Of a DNA stretch of 64,000 nt, positions 43,957 to 53,218 are shown in pieces (the stretch's first letter is position 1; each line of letters opens with the position of its first letter). The notes under the pieces are model-generated. The model was not told the origin of the DNA, searched no databases, and saw only the letters and a program-made list of their open reading frames with translations. A program made the translations under genes and the position numbers. Source of the DNA: Marinobacter salsuginis (lineage in GTDB: Bacteria > Pseudomonadota > Gammaproteobacteria > Pseudomonadales > Oleiphilaceae); contig NZ_BGZH01000004.1 in the NCBI RefSeq assembly GCF_009617755.1, positions 1 to 64,000 on the forward strand, read 5' to 3'.

Positions 43957-44433
43957 CTAGCGGGCGCGAGTCTCGGCAAGGCGGAGTCGGCCGCTGAGCT
44001 TGTCGAGGATGCTGTTGACGAATTTATGGCCCTCGGTGCCACCGAAGCGCTTGGCCATTTCAATGCCTTCGTTGATCACCACCTTGTAGGGCACATCAAG
44101 CCGATGCTTGAGCTCATAGGCTCCCAGACGAACAATCGCCAGTTCCACCGGGTCAACCTCGTTGATAGGACGATCAAGGAAAGGCTCGATCAGCTTGTCC
44201 AGTTCGCCCTGTTCGCGATGCACACCGCGAAGCAGATCACGGAAATACAGCAGATCGACCTTGCTCATGTCATTGTCGACCATGAACTCGGCTTCAATGT
44301 CAGAAATCGCCGTTTTGCTGAAATGACGCTGATAGAGCCCCTGCATAGCAAGGGCCCTGGCACGGCGTCGATCACCGGCTTTTGGTTGGCCGGACGCAGC
44401 CGGCTGCGGTGATGTACCTTCAGTTTCGCTCAT
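43957..44433 (-). CDS. nusB: Transcription antitermination factor NusB
   Basis: This all-helical protein binds boxA RNA with S10 in rRNA antitermination; a boxA is visible in the rRNA leader at the left edge of the window. The 158 residues have a Gly/Ala/Pro-rich extension of about 22 residues before [16 protein letters not shown]. The start shares one base with the ribH stop (TAATG), so the two are coupled. Confidence 0.95.
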   Translation of the reverse strand: MSETEGTSPQPAASGQPKAGDRRRARALAMQGLYQRHFSKTAISDIEAEFMVDNDMSKVDLLYFRDLLRGVHREQGELDKLIEPFLDRPINEVDPVELAIVRLGAYELKHRLDVPYKVVINEGIEMAKRFGGTEGHKFVNSILDKLSGRLRLAETRAR

Positions 44434-44909
44434 TACTCACCCAGCTTCTTGAACAGACTGACCATTTCAAGGGCAGTGATCGCTGCTTCCGCACCCTTGT
44501 TACCAGCCTTGGTTCCGGAACGCTCGATGGCCTGTTCGATGGAATCCACCGTCAGCACCCCGAAAGTTACCGGCACATCGGTATCAAGACTGACTGCGCC
44601 GAGCCCACTGGAGGCCTCGCCAGCAACGTACTCGAAATGGGGCGTGCCACCACGGATGACCGCACCCAGGGCGATAATCGCATCATAATCATTGGTTTCT
44701 GCAACGCGCTTGACGGCCAGCGGCATTTCATAAGCCCCCGGAACACGCACAATGGTGACATCCGCATCGGAAATGCCGTGACGACGCAGGGTGTCCAGTG
44801 CACCTTCAACCAGGCTTTCCACAACAAAGCCGTTAAAACGGCCCACGACCAGCGCATAACGTCCGCTGCACTCGGTAAAATCACCTTCAATTACTCTGAT
44901 ATCTGCCAT
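44433..44909 (-). CDS. ribH: 6,7-dimethyl-8-ribityllumazine synthase
   Basis: The enzyme condenses the two riboflavin precursors to lumazine. The 158 residues include [38 protein letters not shown] and the family C-terminus [14 protein letters not shown]. The start at 44909 gives the normal N-terminus [12 protein letters not shown]; a longer frame to 44960 overlaps ribBA. Confidence 0.96.
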   Translation of the reverse strand: MADIRVIEGDFTECSGRYALVVGRFNGFVVESLVEGALDTLRRHGISDADVTIVRVPGAYEMPLAVKRVAETNDYDAIIALGAVIRGGTPHFEYVAGEASSGLGAVSLDTDVPVTFGVLTVDSIEQAIERSGTKAGNKGAEAAITALEMVSLFKKLGE

Positions 44910-44956
44910 TGATGGCTCCTTCACGTGTCGCGGCTTCGAGGCCACGACCGGGTTAA

Positions 44957-46072
44957 TCATTCAGGGGTATAGGGAACGTATTCAACAACCTCCAGATCAA
45001 AACCGGAGATCGCCGAGAATTTGATCGGCGGACTCAAAAGACGCATCTTTCCAACACCGATATCCCGGAGAATCTGGGAACCGGTGCCTACTGTGAAGTA
45101 GACGCCCGAGCTGCCCTTGCCGGAGGAACCCTTACCCTCATCAAAGAATTCCTGTATCCGGTCTTCCAGGTTGTAGCTGTCCTCGGCGCTGTTCAGGAGA
45201 ACAACCACACCCTTGCCTTCCTCCGCTACTTTCTCCAGGGCGTGGTGCAGAGGCCAGCTACGGGAGTCCTTGCGGCGGGCGCCCAGAAGATCCCGCAGGG
45301 TATCGGTGATGTGAACACGAACAAACGCTGGCTCGTCAGGAGAAATATCCCCCATCAACATGGCCAGATGAGTGGCTCCCTGGATGTTGTCTCTATAGGT
45401 TCGAAGCTTGAAGACGCCGTACTCGGTATCCAGGTCGTTCTCTTCCACACACTCTACAGTGCGCTCGTTCATGGTGCGGTAATGAATCAGGTCGGCAATC
45501 GTGCCGATCTTCAGATCGTGCTCTTCGGCAAACCGCTCCAGATCTTCCCGGCGGGCCATGGAGCCGTCGTCATTCATAATCTCGCAGATCACACCCGCCG
45601 GCTCGCAACCGGCCAGTGCCGCAAGGTCACAGGATGCTTCCGTGTGCCCCGCACGGCTAAGCACGCCGCCGGGATCAGACATCAACGGGAAAATATGGCC
45701 AGGCTGGACCAGATCACTGGCCTTGGCATTTCGGGCCACCGCTGCCTGAACCGTGCGAGCCCGATCTGCCGCTGAGATACCAGTCGTCACGCCCTCTGCG
45801 GCTTCGATGGAAAGGGTAAACTTGGTCCCGAAACCGGAGGCGTTCTGCTGGACCATCAGCGGCAAACCCAATTGTTCGCAGCGGTTCCGGGTCATGGGCA
45901 TACAGATCAGGCCGCGCCCAAAACGGGCCATAAAATTGATGGCCTCGGCCGTGCAATGCTCAGCAGCCATCACGAGATCGCCCTCATTCTCGCGATCCTC
46001 GTCATCCATCAGTATGACCATTTTGCCCTGACGGATATCTTCAATGATGTCTTCAATGCTGTTCAGTGCCAT
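44957..46072 (-). CDS. ribBA: 3,4-dihydroxy-2-butanone 4-phosphate synthase with degenerate GTP cyclohydrolase II-like domain
   Basis: The N-terminal DHBP synthase domain (residues 1 to about 200) is complete: [17 protein letters not shown], the TGISAADRA block and HTEASCDLA. It makes the four-carbon riboflavin precursor. The C-terminal half resembles GTP cyclohydrolase II but lacks its zinc cysteines and the SECLTGD/RCDCG motifs; the equivalent stretch reads [18 protein letters not shown]. This matches the RibBX-type proteins of Pseudomonas-like bacteria, so cyclohydrolase activity is not expected. The ATG at 46072 was preferred to a GTG at 46084. Confidence 0.93.
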   Translation of the reverse strand: MALNSIEDIIEDIRQGKMVILMDDEDRENEGDLVMAAEHCTAEAINFMARFGRGLICMPMTRNRCEQLGLPLMVQQNASGFGTKFTLSIEAAEGVTTGISAADRARTVQAAVARNAKASDLVQPGHIFPLMSDPGGVLSRAGHTEASCDLAALAGCEPAGVICEIMNDDGSMARREDLERFAEEHDLKIGTIADLIHYRTMNERTVECVEENDLDTEYGVFKLRTYRDNIQGATHLAMLMGDISPDEPAFVRVHITDTLRDLLGARRKDSRSWPLHHALEKVAEEGKGVVVLLNSAEDSYNLEDRIQEFFDEGKGSSGKGSSGVYFTVGTGSQILRDIGVGKMRLLSPPIKFSAISGFDLEVVEYVPYTPE

Positions 46073-46136
46073 ATGGTTTTGCACCCTTGCGGCGTTCCGG
46101 CAAGTGTTGGCTTGCAGAACGTCCTGAGTTTATGGA

Positions 46137-47252
46137 TTACTGGCGGGCCAGGATCAAACGCTGATCCTCACCTACCTGACGTCGGTCCAGAACTTTCCAT
46201 TGTACTTTATCTGCCATGGTCTCCAGCGGCAGGTGTGCGGTCGGACGCCCCGTGCTGCCGAGGAAAACCGGCGCCTGATAGAGCCAGAGTTCATCGACCA
46301 GGTTTTCGCTGATAAATGTGCCAGCCAGAGTGGGCCCCGCTTCAACCAGCAGTTCGTTGATACCAAGCTCGCCTAGCGAATCCAGCAGCTCAGCCAGGTC
46401 GATGCCGTTGTCCTTCCAGGCAACGCCGGTAAGACTGATGCCCAGCGCCGCCAGATCCTGTGCCGGCGCGGTCGCCAGTGTTGATGACGCACAGAACACC
46501 TGCACGTTACCGCCATGAAGGATCTTCGCCGAACACGGCGTGCGCGCATCCCGGTCTGCAATCACCCGAAGTGGCTGCCTGGACGGTTCCGTCGCGTCGC
46601 CAATATCCCCCAGATCTTCGCGCCGGACGGTCAGGGACGGGTCATCGGCCAGCACCGTACCCACACCTGTCAGAATCGCATCACTGATCGCTCTCAAGCG
46701 CTGAACGTCGCGACGGGCCTCTGTACCGGTTATCCACTGGCTCTCACCGGAAGCCATCGCAGTACGGCCATCAAGGCTCGCGGCCATTTTCAGGCGCACC
46801 CAGGGCCGCCCGGTGTTCATCCGCTTCATGAACCCCGGATTCAGGCGCGCAGCTTCTTCCGCCAGCAAGCCTTCGGTAACCCGGACACCCGCTTCCCTGA
46901 GCATGTCCAGCCCACGACCTGACACCGACGGATTCGGATCCTTGGTTGCGGCGTACACATGAGCAATCCCGGCATCGATCAGCGCTCTGGCACAGGGCGG
47001 CGTGCGACCGAAATGGCTGCAGGGCTCCAGTGTTACGTACGCCGTCGCGCCTCGGGCGTCAGTGCCCGCCTGACTCAGAGCACGAGTCTCGGCATGGGCC
47101 TCTCCGGCGCGCTCATGCCAGCCCTCACCAAGCACCAGATCTCCCCGGGCAATGACACAGCCAACTCTGGGATTAGGATGGGTGGAGTACCGACCGCGCC
47201 AGGCAAGCTGGACAGCCCGTGCCATCATGGCCCTGTCGCGGTTCTCGATCAT
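46137..47252 (-). CDS. ribD: Bifunctional deaminase/reductase RibD
   Basis: The N-terminal deaminase domain has the zinc motifs HAETRAL and [15 protein letters not shown]; the C-terminal reductase domain follows from about residue 150 ([18 protein letters not shown]). It performs two consecutive steps of riboflavin synthesis. The 371-residue length is standard. The start overlaps nrdR by 4 bp. ribBA follows after only 64 bp, leaving no room for the riboflavin synthase gene found here in Pseudomonas. Confidence 0.96.
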   Translation of the reverse strand: MIENRDRAMMARAVQLAWRGRYSTHPNPRVGCVIARGDLVLGEGWHERAGEAHAETRALSQAGTDARGATAYVTLEPCSHFGRTPPCARALIDAGIAHVYAATKDPNPSVSGRGLDMLREAGVRVTEGLLAEEAARLNPGFMKRMNTGRPWVRLKMAASLDGRTAMASGESQWITGTEARRDVQRLRAISDAILTGVGTVLADDPSLTVRREDLGDIGDATEPSRQPLRVIADRDARTPCSAKILHGGNVQVFCASSTLATAPAQDLAALGISLTGVAWKDNGIDLAELLDSLGELGINELLVEAGPTLAGTFISENLVDELWLYQAPVFLGSTGRPTAHLPLETMADKVQWKVLDRRQVGEDQRLILARQ

Positions 47253-47767
47253 GCCTTGCCTTTGGGGGCGTGGTTATCCGCCAGTGCTTTGGCGACATCA
47301 ACAGCAGCCTCGCCATTGCTTGCCGATAACCTCTCGATTTCTTCCTTGAACTCGTTGATATCCTGGAAGCTGCGATACACCGAAGCGAAGCGGACATAGG
47401 CAACTTTGTCCAACTGGCGCAATTCGGTCATGACCTCCTCGCCCAGCTGCATGGATTTCACTTCCCTCTCGCCGGTCGCCCGCAACCGGTATTTGATCCG
47501 GTTCAGGGCCGCATCAATCTGTTCAATGCTTACAGGCCGCTTTTCGAGCGCTTTCATCAGCCCCGCGCGCAGCTTTTCTTCATCAAACGGCTGCCGGGTG
47601 CCATCCTGCTTGACCACCCGTGGCATCACCAGTTCGGCGGACTCAAAGGTCGTAAACCGTTCCCGACAAGACAGGCATTCCCTGCGGCGACGCACCTGAT
47701 CACCCTCAGCCACCAGCCGGGAGTCGATCACCTTGGTATCTGCTTCACCACAGAAGGGACAATGCAT
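47249..47767 (-). CDS. nrdR: Transcriptional repressor NrdR
   Basis: NrdR represses ribonucleotide reductase genes in response to ATP/dATP. The zinc ribbon is intact ([13 protein letters not shown]...RECLSC), followed by an ATP-cone domain ([19 protein letters not shown]). The 172-residue length is slightly longer than the usual 150-155 because of the C-terminal tail. It lies between glyA and ribD and overlaps ribD by 4 bp. Confidence 0.96.
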   Translation of the reverse strand: MHCPFCGEADTKVIDSRLVAEGDQVRRRRECLSCRERFTTFESAELVMPRVVKQDGTRQPFDEEKLRAGLMKALEKRPVSIEQIDAALNRIKYRLRATGEREVKSMQLGEEVMTELRQLDKVAYVRFASVYRSFQDINEFKEEIERLSASNGEAAVDVAKALADNHAPKGKA

Positions 47768-47787
47768 AATCAGGAACTCCGAAGAGG

Positions 47788-47816
47788 AAGCCGGGCCAAC
47801 ATGTCGGCCCGGCGGG
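47788..47816. terminator. Hairpin between glyA and nrdR
   Basis: GCCGGGCC pairs with GGCCCGGC across 8 nt. On the minus strand it is followed by a pyrimidine-rich but not pure T stretch, so termination may be partial. Confidence 0.55.
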
Positions 47817-47844
47817 TCATGCCTGTAGTCTAGCTATAAAACGA

Positions 47845-49098
47845 TCAGCCGTAGACGGGGAAACGGGCGCAAAGCGCACCGACCTGCTCGCGAACACGGC
47901 TGTTGACCGCCTCGTCGTCCAGGTTATCGAGGATATCGCAGATCCAGCCGGCCAGATCACGACACTCGGACTCACCGAATCCGCGGGTTGTGATCGCCGG
48001 GGTGCCAATACGCAGACCGGAAGTGACGAACGGTGACCGGGGATCATTGGGAACAGCGTTCTTGTTCACGGTAATGTGAGCACGACCCAGCGCCGCATCA
48101 GCATCTTTACCGGTGATGTCCTGCTTGATCAGGCTGACCAGGAACAGGTGATTCTTCGTACCACCGGAAACCACGTCGTACCCGCGATCAACAAAAACCT
48201 GGGCCATGGCAGAAGCGTTCTTCACAACCTGCTGCTGGTAAGCCTTGAACTCATCGCTCATGGCTTCCTTGAAGCACACGGCCTTGGCGGCAATCACGTG
48301 CATCAACGGCCCGCCCTGGCCACCCGGGAAGACAGCAGAGTTCAGTTTTTTCTGCAGATCGGCGTCGTCGCAGGCCAGGATCAGACCACCACGGGGACCG
48401 CGCAGAGTCTTGTGCGTCGTGGTTGCAACCACGTGAGCGTGGGGAACGGGATCCGGATAAACGCCAGCGGCAACAAGACCAGCTACGTGGGCCATGTCCA
48501 CAAACAGGTAGGCACCAACCTTGTCCGCAATCTCGCGAAAACGGGCAAAATCCAGCTCCTGTGAATACGCGGAGAAGCCGGCAATGATCATTTTCGGCTT
48601 GTGCTCAACAGCCAGCGCTTCCACTTCGTCGTAATCGATCAGGCCGGTTTCCGGGTTCAGGCCGTACTGCACGGCGTGGTAGATCTTGCCGGAAAAGTTC
48701 ACGCTAGCCCCGTGGGTGAGGTGACCACCGTGGGCAAGGCTCATACCAAGAACAGTGTCACCGGGCTTGAGCAGGGCCATGAAGACAGCAGAGTTGGCTT
48801 GGGAACCGGAATGCGGCTGCACGTTAGCGTAGGCAGCACCAAACAGCTCCTTGGCACGCTCAATCGCCAGATCTTCGGCAATATCCACGAACTCGCAGCC
48901 GCCGTAATAGCGCTTGCCCGGATAGCCTTCCGCGTACTTGTTGGTCAGCACGCTGCCCTGGGCTTCCATCACCCGAGGGCTGGTATAGTTCTCGGATGCG
49001 ATCAGCTCGATGTGAGCTTCCTGGCGCTTCTCTTCCGCCTGCATGGCGTTCCAGAGTTCGTCGTCAAAGCCGGCGATTTTCATTTCACGATTAAACAT
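47845..49098 (-). CDS. glyA: Serine hydroxymethyltransferase
   Basis: This PLP enzyme interconverts serine and glycine and charges tetrahydrofolate with one-carbon units. The 417 residues match E. coli GlyA throughout, with [13 protein letters not shown] near the N-terminus and the PLP-lysine in [16 protein letters not shown]. The start [16 protein letters not shown] aligns with the E. coli start. Divergent from ettA across 375 bp. Confidence 0.97.
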   Translation of the reverse strand: MFNREMKIAGFDDELWNAMQAEEKRQEAHIELIASENYTSPRVMEAQGSVLTNKYAEGYPGKRYYGGCEFVDIAEDLAIERAKELFGAAYANVQPHSGSQANSAVFMALLKPGDTVLGMSLAHGGHLTHGASVNFSGKIYHAVQYGLNPETGLIDYDEVEALAVEHKPKMIIAGFSAYSQELDFARFREIADKVGAYLFVDMAHVAGLVAAGVYPDPVPHAHVVATTTHKTLRGPRGGLILACDDADLQKKLNSAVFPGGQGGPLMHVIAAKAVCFKEAMSDEFKAYQQQVVKNASAMAQVFVDRGYDVVSGGTKNHLFLVSLIKQDITGKDADAALGRAHITVNKNAVPNDPRSPFVTSGLRIGTPAITTRGFGESECRDLAGWICDILDNLDDEAVNSRVREQVGALCARFPVYG

Positions 49099-49315
49099 GG
49101 ATGCGCTGCCTCTGTGTGCTTGGCTGGCCCGGAGAGCTTTGGCACTCCGTAGCCCCCTGAAAAATTGGGCCGCTATTCTATCTTACAAAGGGGTGAAAAA
49201 TCACCCTCTATACTGTCCGCAGATACCGGCATACGGCCACCTCCGGTTTCTGCTCAATTGCTATCACTGGTGCGTTTCGTTACCTTACCGGATCAATAAC
49301 ACGAGCTCCGATCAA
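49099..49315. promoter_or_regulatory. glyA-ettA divergent control region with GGGTGA palindrome
   Basis: The sequence GGGTGAAAAATCACCC (49191-49206) is a perfect 6-bp inverted repeat around AAAA. Beside it, TAGAAT on the minus strand (about 49174-49179) could be the -10 of glyA, and TATACT on the plus strand (about 49208-49213) the -10 of ettA; both -35 boxes are poor. The palindrome is well placed to be an operator for either gene. No gene is seen here. Confidence 0.4.
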
Positions 49316-49419
49316 GGGGGGCGGGGCTGGCCTTCCGGGATCGTCAAAATCAGGGATGATTTTGCCGAGCGTACATGGACGTATTTACAGCGTATCCCGG
49401 AAGGCCAGCCCCGCCGCCC
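49316..49419 (+). repeat. Two-hairpin ANGGAY palindromic element, copy B, in the ettA leader
   Basis: Arms 49320-49341 and 49394-49415 are perfect 22-bp inverted repeats, extendable to 49316/49419 with one mismatch. On the plus strand they enclose CAAAATC-AGGGAT-GATTTTG (345-364 of this block) and GTAC-ATGGAC-GTAT (371-384). The loops are 17 nt apart. The element ends 55 bp before the ettA start and would be in its 5' leader if transcription begins near 49215. Confidence 0.85.
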
Positions 49420-49473
49420 GAGTCACCAGTATTCGAATTCACGAACCTGTTATATCAAGAGGTTTACGCCAGT

Positions 49474-51135
49474 ATGGCCCAATACGTATACACCATGAAC
49501 CGGGTGGGCAAAGTAGTCCCGCCTAAGCGCGAGATTCTGAAAGACATCTCGTTAAGCTTCTTCCCCGGCGCCAAGATCGGCGTACTGGGCCTCAACGGTG
49601 CCGGTAAATCCACCCTGCTCCGCATTATGGCGGGCGTGGATCAGGATTACATCGGTGAAGCCCGCCCGCAGCCCGGCATCAACGTGGGCTATCTGCCCCA
49701 GGAGCCGGAGCTGGACGAGGACAAAACGGTCAAAGAGATCGTCGACGAGGCGGTTTCCGGCGTTCATGACGCACTGGCCGAACTGGACCAGGTTTATGCA
49801 GCCTATGCTGAACCGGACGCCGATTTCGACGCATTGGCCAAGAAGCAGGGCGAACTGGAAGCCTACATCCAGGCCACGGATGGCCACGACATTGAACGCA
49901 AGATGGAAGTTGCGGCCGATGCACTCCGCCTTCCACCATGGGACCAGAAAGTCAGCGTCCTTTCCGGTGGTGAGCGCCGCCGGGTAGCCCTTTGCCGCCT
50001 GCTCTTGTCGGGGCCGGACATGCTGCTTTTGGACGAGCCCACCAACCACCTGGATGCCGAATCCGTGGCCTGGCTTGAGCGCTTTTTGCACGATTACGAA
50101 GGAACCGTGGTCGCCATCACCCACGACCGTTACTTCCTGGACAACGTCGCTGGCTGGATCCTGGAACTGGACCGTGGCCATGGCATTCCGTTTGAAGGTA
50201 ACTACAGCCAGTGGCTGGAGAACAAGGAAAAGCGTCTGGAGATGGAATCCAAGCAGGAAGCCTCTCACCAGAAAGCCATAAAGCAGGAACTGGAGTGGGT
50301 GCGCAGCAACGCCAAGGGGCGCCAGTCGAAGAGCAAGGCCCGTCTGGCCCGCTTTGAGGAGATGAGCTCCCAGGAGTTCCAGAAGCGCAACGAAACCAAC
50401 GAACTCTACATTCCGCCTGGTCCACGGCTGGGCAACAAGGTGATAGAGGTGGACGGCATCAGCAAGTCCTTCGGTGACCGATTGCTGTATGAAAACGTGT
50501 CCTTCAGCGTACCGCCCGGTGCCATCGTAGGCATCATCGGCGGCAACGGTGCAGGTAAATCCACCCTGTTCAAGATGATCGCCGGTTTCGACAAACCGGA
50601 TTCTGGCGACATCACCGTCGGCGAAACCGTGGAACTGGCTTACGTGGACCAGATGCGCGATCTGGATGGCAGCAAAACCGTCTGGGAGGAACTCTCCGAC
50701 GGCAACGATATCATCAAGGTGGGCAACTACGAGACGCCTTCGCGAGCTTACGTTGGCCGCTTCAACTTCAAGGGCAGCGACCAGCAGAAGCGGGTTGGCG
50801 ATCTGTCCGGCGGTGAGCGCAACCGTCTGCACCTGGCCAAGCTGCTGAAACAGGGCGGCAACGTGTTGCTGCTGGACGAGCCGACCAACGATCTGGACGT
50901 GGAAACCCTCCGCGCCCTGGAAGAAGCCCTTCTGAACTTCCCGGGTTCTGCCCTGGTTATCTCGCACGACCGTTGGTTCCTCGACCGTGTGGCCAGCCAT
51001 ATCCTGGCGTTCGAGGATGATGGCGAGGTCGTTTACTTCGAAGGTAACTTCACGGAGTACGATGAGGACTTCAAGAAGCGCAAAGGCGATTCTGCCATGC
51101 AGCCCCAGCGCATGAAGTACAAGAAGCTGGCCTGA
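49474..51135 (+). CDS. ettA: EttA, energy-dependent translational throttle ABC-F protein
   Basis: This ABC-F ATPase binds the ribosomal E site and gates the first elongation steps according to ADP/ATP ratio. Two ABC domains are seen with Walker A GLNGAGKST and GGNGAGKST, signatures SGGERRRVAL and SGGERNRLHL, and the arm and linker regions between them. The ATG at 49474 gives MAQYVYTMNRVGKVVPPKR, the E. coli EttA start, and 553 residues; the frame upstream enters element B and is not used. The stop shares one base with the radA start. Confidence 0.96.
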   Translation: MAQYVYTMNRVGKVVPPKREILKDISLSFFPGAKIGVLGLNGAGKSTLLRIMAGVDQDYIGEARPQPGINVGYLPQEPELDEDKTVKEIVDEAVSGVHDALAELDQVYAAYAEPDADFDALAKKQGELEAYIQATDGHDIERKMEVAADALRLPPWDQKVSVLSGGERRRVALCRLLLSGPDMLLLDEPTNHLDAESVAWLERFLHDYEGTVVAITHDRYFLDNVAGWILELDRGHGIPFEGNYSQWLENKEKRLEMESKQEASHQKAIKQELEWVRSNAKGRQSKSKARLARFEEMSSQEFQKRNETNELYIPPGPRLGNKVIEVDGISKSFGDRLLYENVSFSVPPGAIVGIIGGNGAGKSTLFKMIAGFDKPDSGDITVGETVELAYVDQMRDLDGSKTVWEELSDGNDIIKVGNYETPSRAYVGRFNFKGSDQQKRVGDLSGGERNRLHLAKLLKQGGNVLLLDEPTNDLDVETLRALEEALLNFPGSALVISHDRWFLDRVASHILAFEDDGEVVYFEGNFTEYDEDFKKRKGDSAMQPQRMKYKKLA

Positions 51136-52511
51136 TGGCAAAAACCAAGTCCGCCTACGTCTGCACCGAGTGCGGAGCAGACTATTCCAAATGGCAGGGT
51201 CAGTGCACCGCCTGCCAGGCCTGGAACACCATCAGCGAAGTCCGAGGCGTCAGCAGCAATGCCAAAGGCGCCCGCGGTGCCCGCTTTGAGGGCTTCGCCG
51301 GCAGCCTTTCGGAGGTCCAGAGCCTGGACGACGTCAGCCTGGCCGAGCAGCCCCGGATCAGCTCCGGCATGCAGGAGTTCGATCGGGTCCTGGGCGGCGG
51401 GCTCGTGGAGGGCTCGGCTGTTCTGATGGGCGGCCATCCAGGTGCAGGCAAGAGCACCCTTCTACTCCAGGCGGTCTGCCATCTGGCCGCAACGGTCCCC
51501 GCCTTGTATGTGACTGGTGAGGAATCCCTGCAACAGGTCGCCATGCGCGCCAAACGCCTGGGGTTGCCCACCAAAGACCTGAAGATGCTGTCCGAAACCA
51601 GCGTCGAGCGCGTCATGCAGGTGGCCGAGGCAGAAAAGCCCCGGATTCTTGTGGTAGACAGTATTCAGGTGATGCACATGGCGGATATCGAGTCCGCCCC
51701 TGGTAGCGTCTCCCAAGTGCGGGAAAGCGCTGCCTACCTGACCCGCTTCGCCAAGCAGACTGGCACCATCCTGTTCCTGGTCGGCCATGTGACCAAAGAC
51801 GGCAGCCTGGCAGGCCCTAAAGTCCTGGAACACATGATTGACTGCTCTATCCTCCTGGAAGGCTCCAGCGACAGTCGCTATCGCACACTACGCGGGATCA
51901 AGAACCGGTTTGGCGCAGTCAATGAGCTGGGCGTGTTCGCGATGCTGGAACAGGGCCTGAAGGAAGTGAAGAACCCCAGCGCGATCTTCCTGAACCGCGG
52001 CGAAGACGCCGCCCCGGGAAGCGTGGTGATGGTGGTCTGGGAAGGCACCCGCCCCATGCTGGTGGAAATCCAGGCACTGGTGGATATGGCCCAGGGCGGC
52101 TACCCAAGGCGTGTTGCCGTTGGCCTGGACCAGAACCGGCTAGCCATGCTTTTGGCCGTACTGCACCGCCATGGAGGCATGCACGTGTCCGATCAGGACG
52201 TGTTCGTAAACGTGGTTGGCGGCGTAAAGGTCAACGAAACCAGTGCCGACCTGGCACTGCTGGCCGCCATCGTCTCCTCCTTCCGAGACCGCGCCCTGCC
52301 CCAGGACCTGGTCATCTTCGGCGAAGTCGGCCTGTCCGGCGAGATCCGCCCGGTACCTAGCGGCCAGGAACGAATCTACGAAGCTGCGAAGCACGGCTTT
52401 ACCCGGGCACTAGTGCCGAAACCCAATGCACCAAGGAAGGCCATCGATGGCATGAAGGTGATTCCCGTTACCAAACTGAGTGATGCGCTTACTGCCCTCG
52501 AAGAACTCTAA
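51135..52511 (+). CDS. radA: DNA repair protein RadA
   Basis: RadA is a RecA-like helicase that extends strand exchange at recombination intermediates. The N-terminal zinc finger is CTECG...CTACQ, then a RecA-like ATPase with Walker A GGHPGAGKST, the RadA motif KNRFG and a C-terminal Lon-like domain (DVFVNVVGGVKVNET). The 458 residues are normal. It is coupled to ettA by a TGATG overlap, an unusual partnership. Confidence 0.96.
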   Translation: MAKTKSAYVCTECGADYSKWQGQCTACQAWNTISEVRGVSSNAKGARGARFEGFAGSLSEVQSLDDVSLAEQPRISSGMQEFDRVLGGGLVEGSAVLMGGHPGAGKSTLLLQAVCHLAATVPALYVTGEESLQQVAMRAKRLGLPTKDLKMLSETSVERVMQVAEAEKPRILVVDSIQVMHMADIESAPGSVSQVRESAAYLTRFAKQTGTILFLVGHVTKDGSLAGPKVLEHMIDCSILLEGSSDSRYRTLRGIKNRFGAVNELGVFAMLEQGLKEVKNPSAIFLNRGEDAAPGSVVMVVWEGTRPMLVEIQALVDMAQGGYPRRVAVGLDQNRLAMLLAVLHRHGGMHVSDQDVFVNVVGGVKVNETSADLALLAAIVSSFRDRALPQDLVIFGEVGLSGEIRPVPSGQERIYEAAKHGFTRALVPKPNAPRKAIDGMKVIPVTKLSDALTALEEL

Positions 52512-52537
52512 GCCTGAGTTTTCTGGAGTCGACGGCC

Positions 52538-52642
52538 AGTCTGTTATCGGTATTTCCAAAAACCGCTACGAGCACATCCATGTGCGCTTGTCCTCGGCCA
52601 TCCTTGGCCTCCGACATTTTTGGAAACACCGATAACAGACTG
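52538..52642 (-). repeat. Two-hairpin ANGGAY palindromic element, copy C
   Basis: Arms 52538-52562 and 52618-52642 pair over 25 bp with one mismatch that becomes a G-U pair in minus-strand RNA. On that strand the core forms GGCC-AAGGAT-GGCC and GCAC-ATGGAT-GTGC with 18 nt between the loops. It lies between convergent radA and the PilZ gene and is in sense orientation in a PilZ trailer. Its 73-nt core equals copy D except for one T. Confidence 0.88.
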
Positions 52643-52682
52643 TCCTGCAAACGAAGTTGCAATACTCGGACGTCAAACGGCT

Positions 52683-53051
52683 TTAATCAATCAGATGTGC
52701 AAACTCTCTTTCCAACAGCGCCTGGTCGCCCAGGTTCAGTTCCACTAAGCGTTTAAGGTGGGTGGCGCTATCAAGATCAATGTACTGACATTTGAAGCCC
52801 AGCCGGTGCGGTTCCACGTGCCTCAACTCAACGGCCATGACAATACCAGCCTCATGGTCGTCCAAATGTACAATCACCTCACAGGGCTGCTTTAACGGGA
52901 CCTGCCAACCCTCCGGCCGCTTGACCAGAACACCTTTTAGCGAAATATCCAGCACCTCCGTCGTCCAGACGGATTCCTGGCAGTGGAGTTCACAGGGCGC
53001 ATCGAATTCGATTCGGTGGAACCTGCGTTTTTCGGGGGGTTTAGCGGGCAA
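52683..53051 (-). CDS. PilZ domain protein
   Basis: The 122-residue protein is a single PilZ domain. Both c-di-GMP-binding motifs are present: RRFHR (RxxxR, residues about 9-13) and DISLKG (D/NxSxxG, about 36-41). It should therefore bind cyclic di-GMP; its target is unknown. No membrane segment. It stands alone, flanked on both sides by inverted copies of the two-hairpin element. Confidence 0.88.
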   Translation of the reverse strand: MPAKPPEKRRFHRIEFDAPCELHCQESVWTTEVLDISLKGVLVKRPEGWQVPLKQPCEVIVHLDDHEAGIVMAVELRHVEPHRLGFKCQYIDLDSATHLKRLVELNLGDQALLEREFAHLID

Positions 53052-53137
53052 CGGGTTACTCCTGTTAACCGGTCTTGTTTTACCTGACTATAGACCGGAC
53101 AGGAGATTGCATCCAGAGGAGTTTTTGAGGGAGCTTC

Positions 53138-53182
53138 GGTTGTCGGATTACGGTGCGCATTGCGCGCCTAATCCGACCTACG
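53138..53182. repeat. Short palindrome of the GTCGGATTA/TAATCCGAC type
   Basis: GTCGGATTA (53142-53150) and TAATCCGAC (53169-53177) form the arms, with a GC-rich inner palindrome GCGCATTGCGC and a trailing CCTACGGG. I recognise the arm sequence as a widespread intergenic repeat in gammaproteobacteria. Only one copy is in this window. The rest of the 53052-53368 gap is occupied by copy D. Confidence 0.6.
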
Positions 53183-53218
53183 GGACTCTCGAAAGGATAT
53201 ATCCCTGAGGTAAGACTC

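Noticed and set aside
49552..51141. 529-codon minus-strand frame opposite ettA
   Set aside because: ettA is unmistakable on the plus strand; the mirror frame has no family features.
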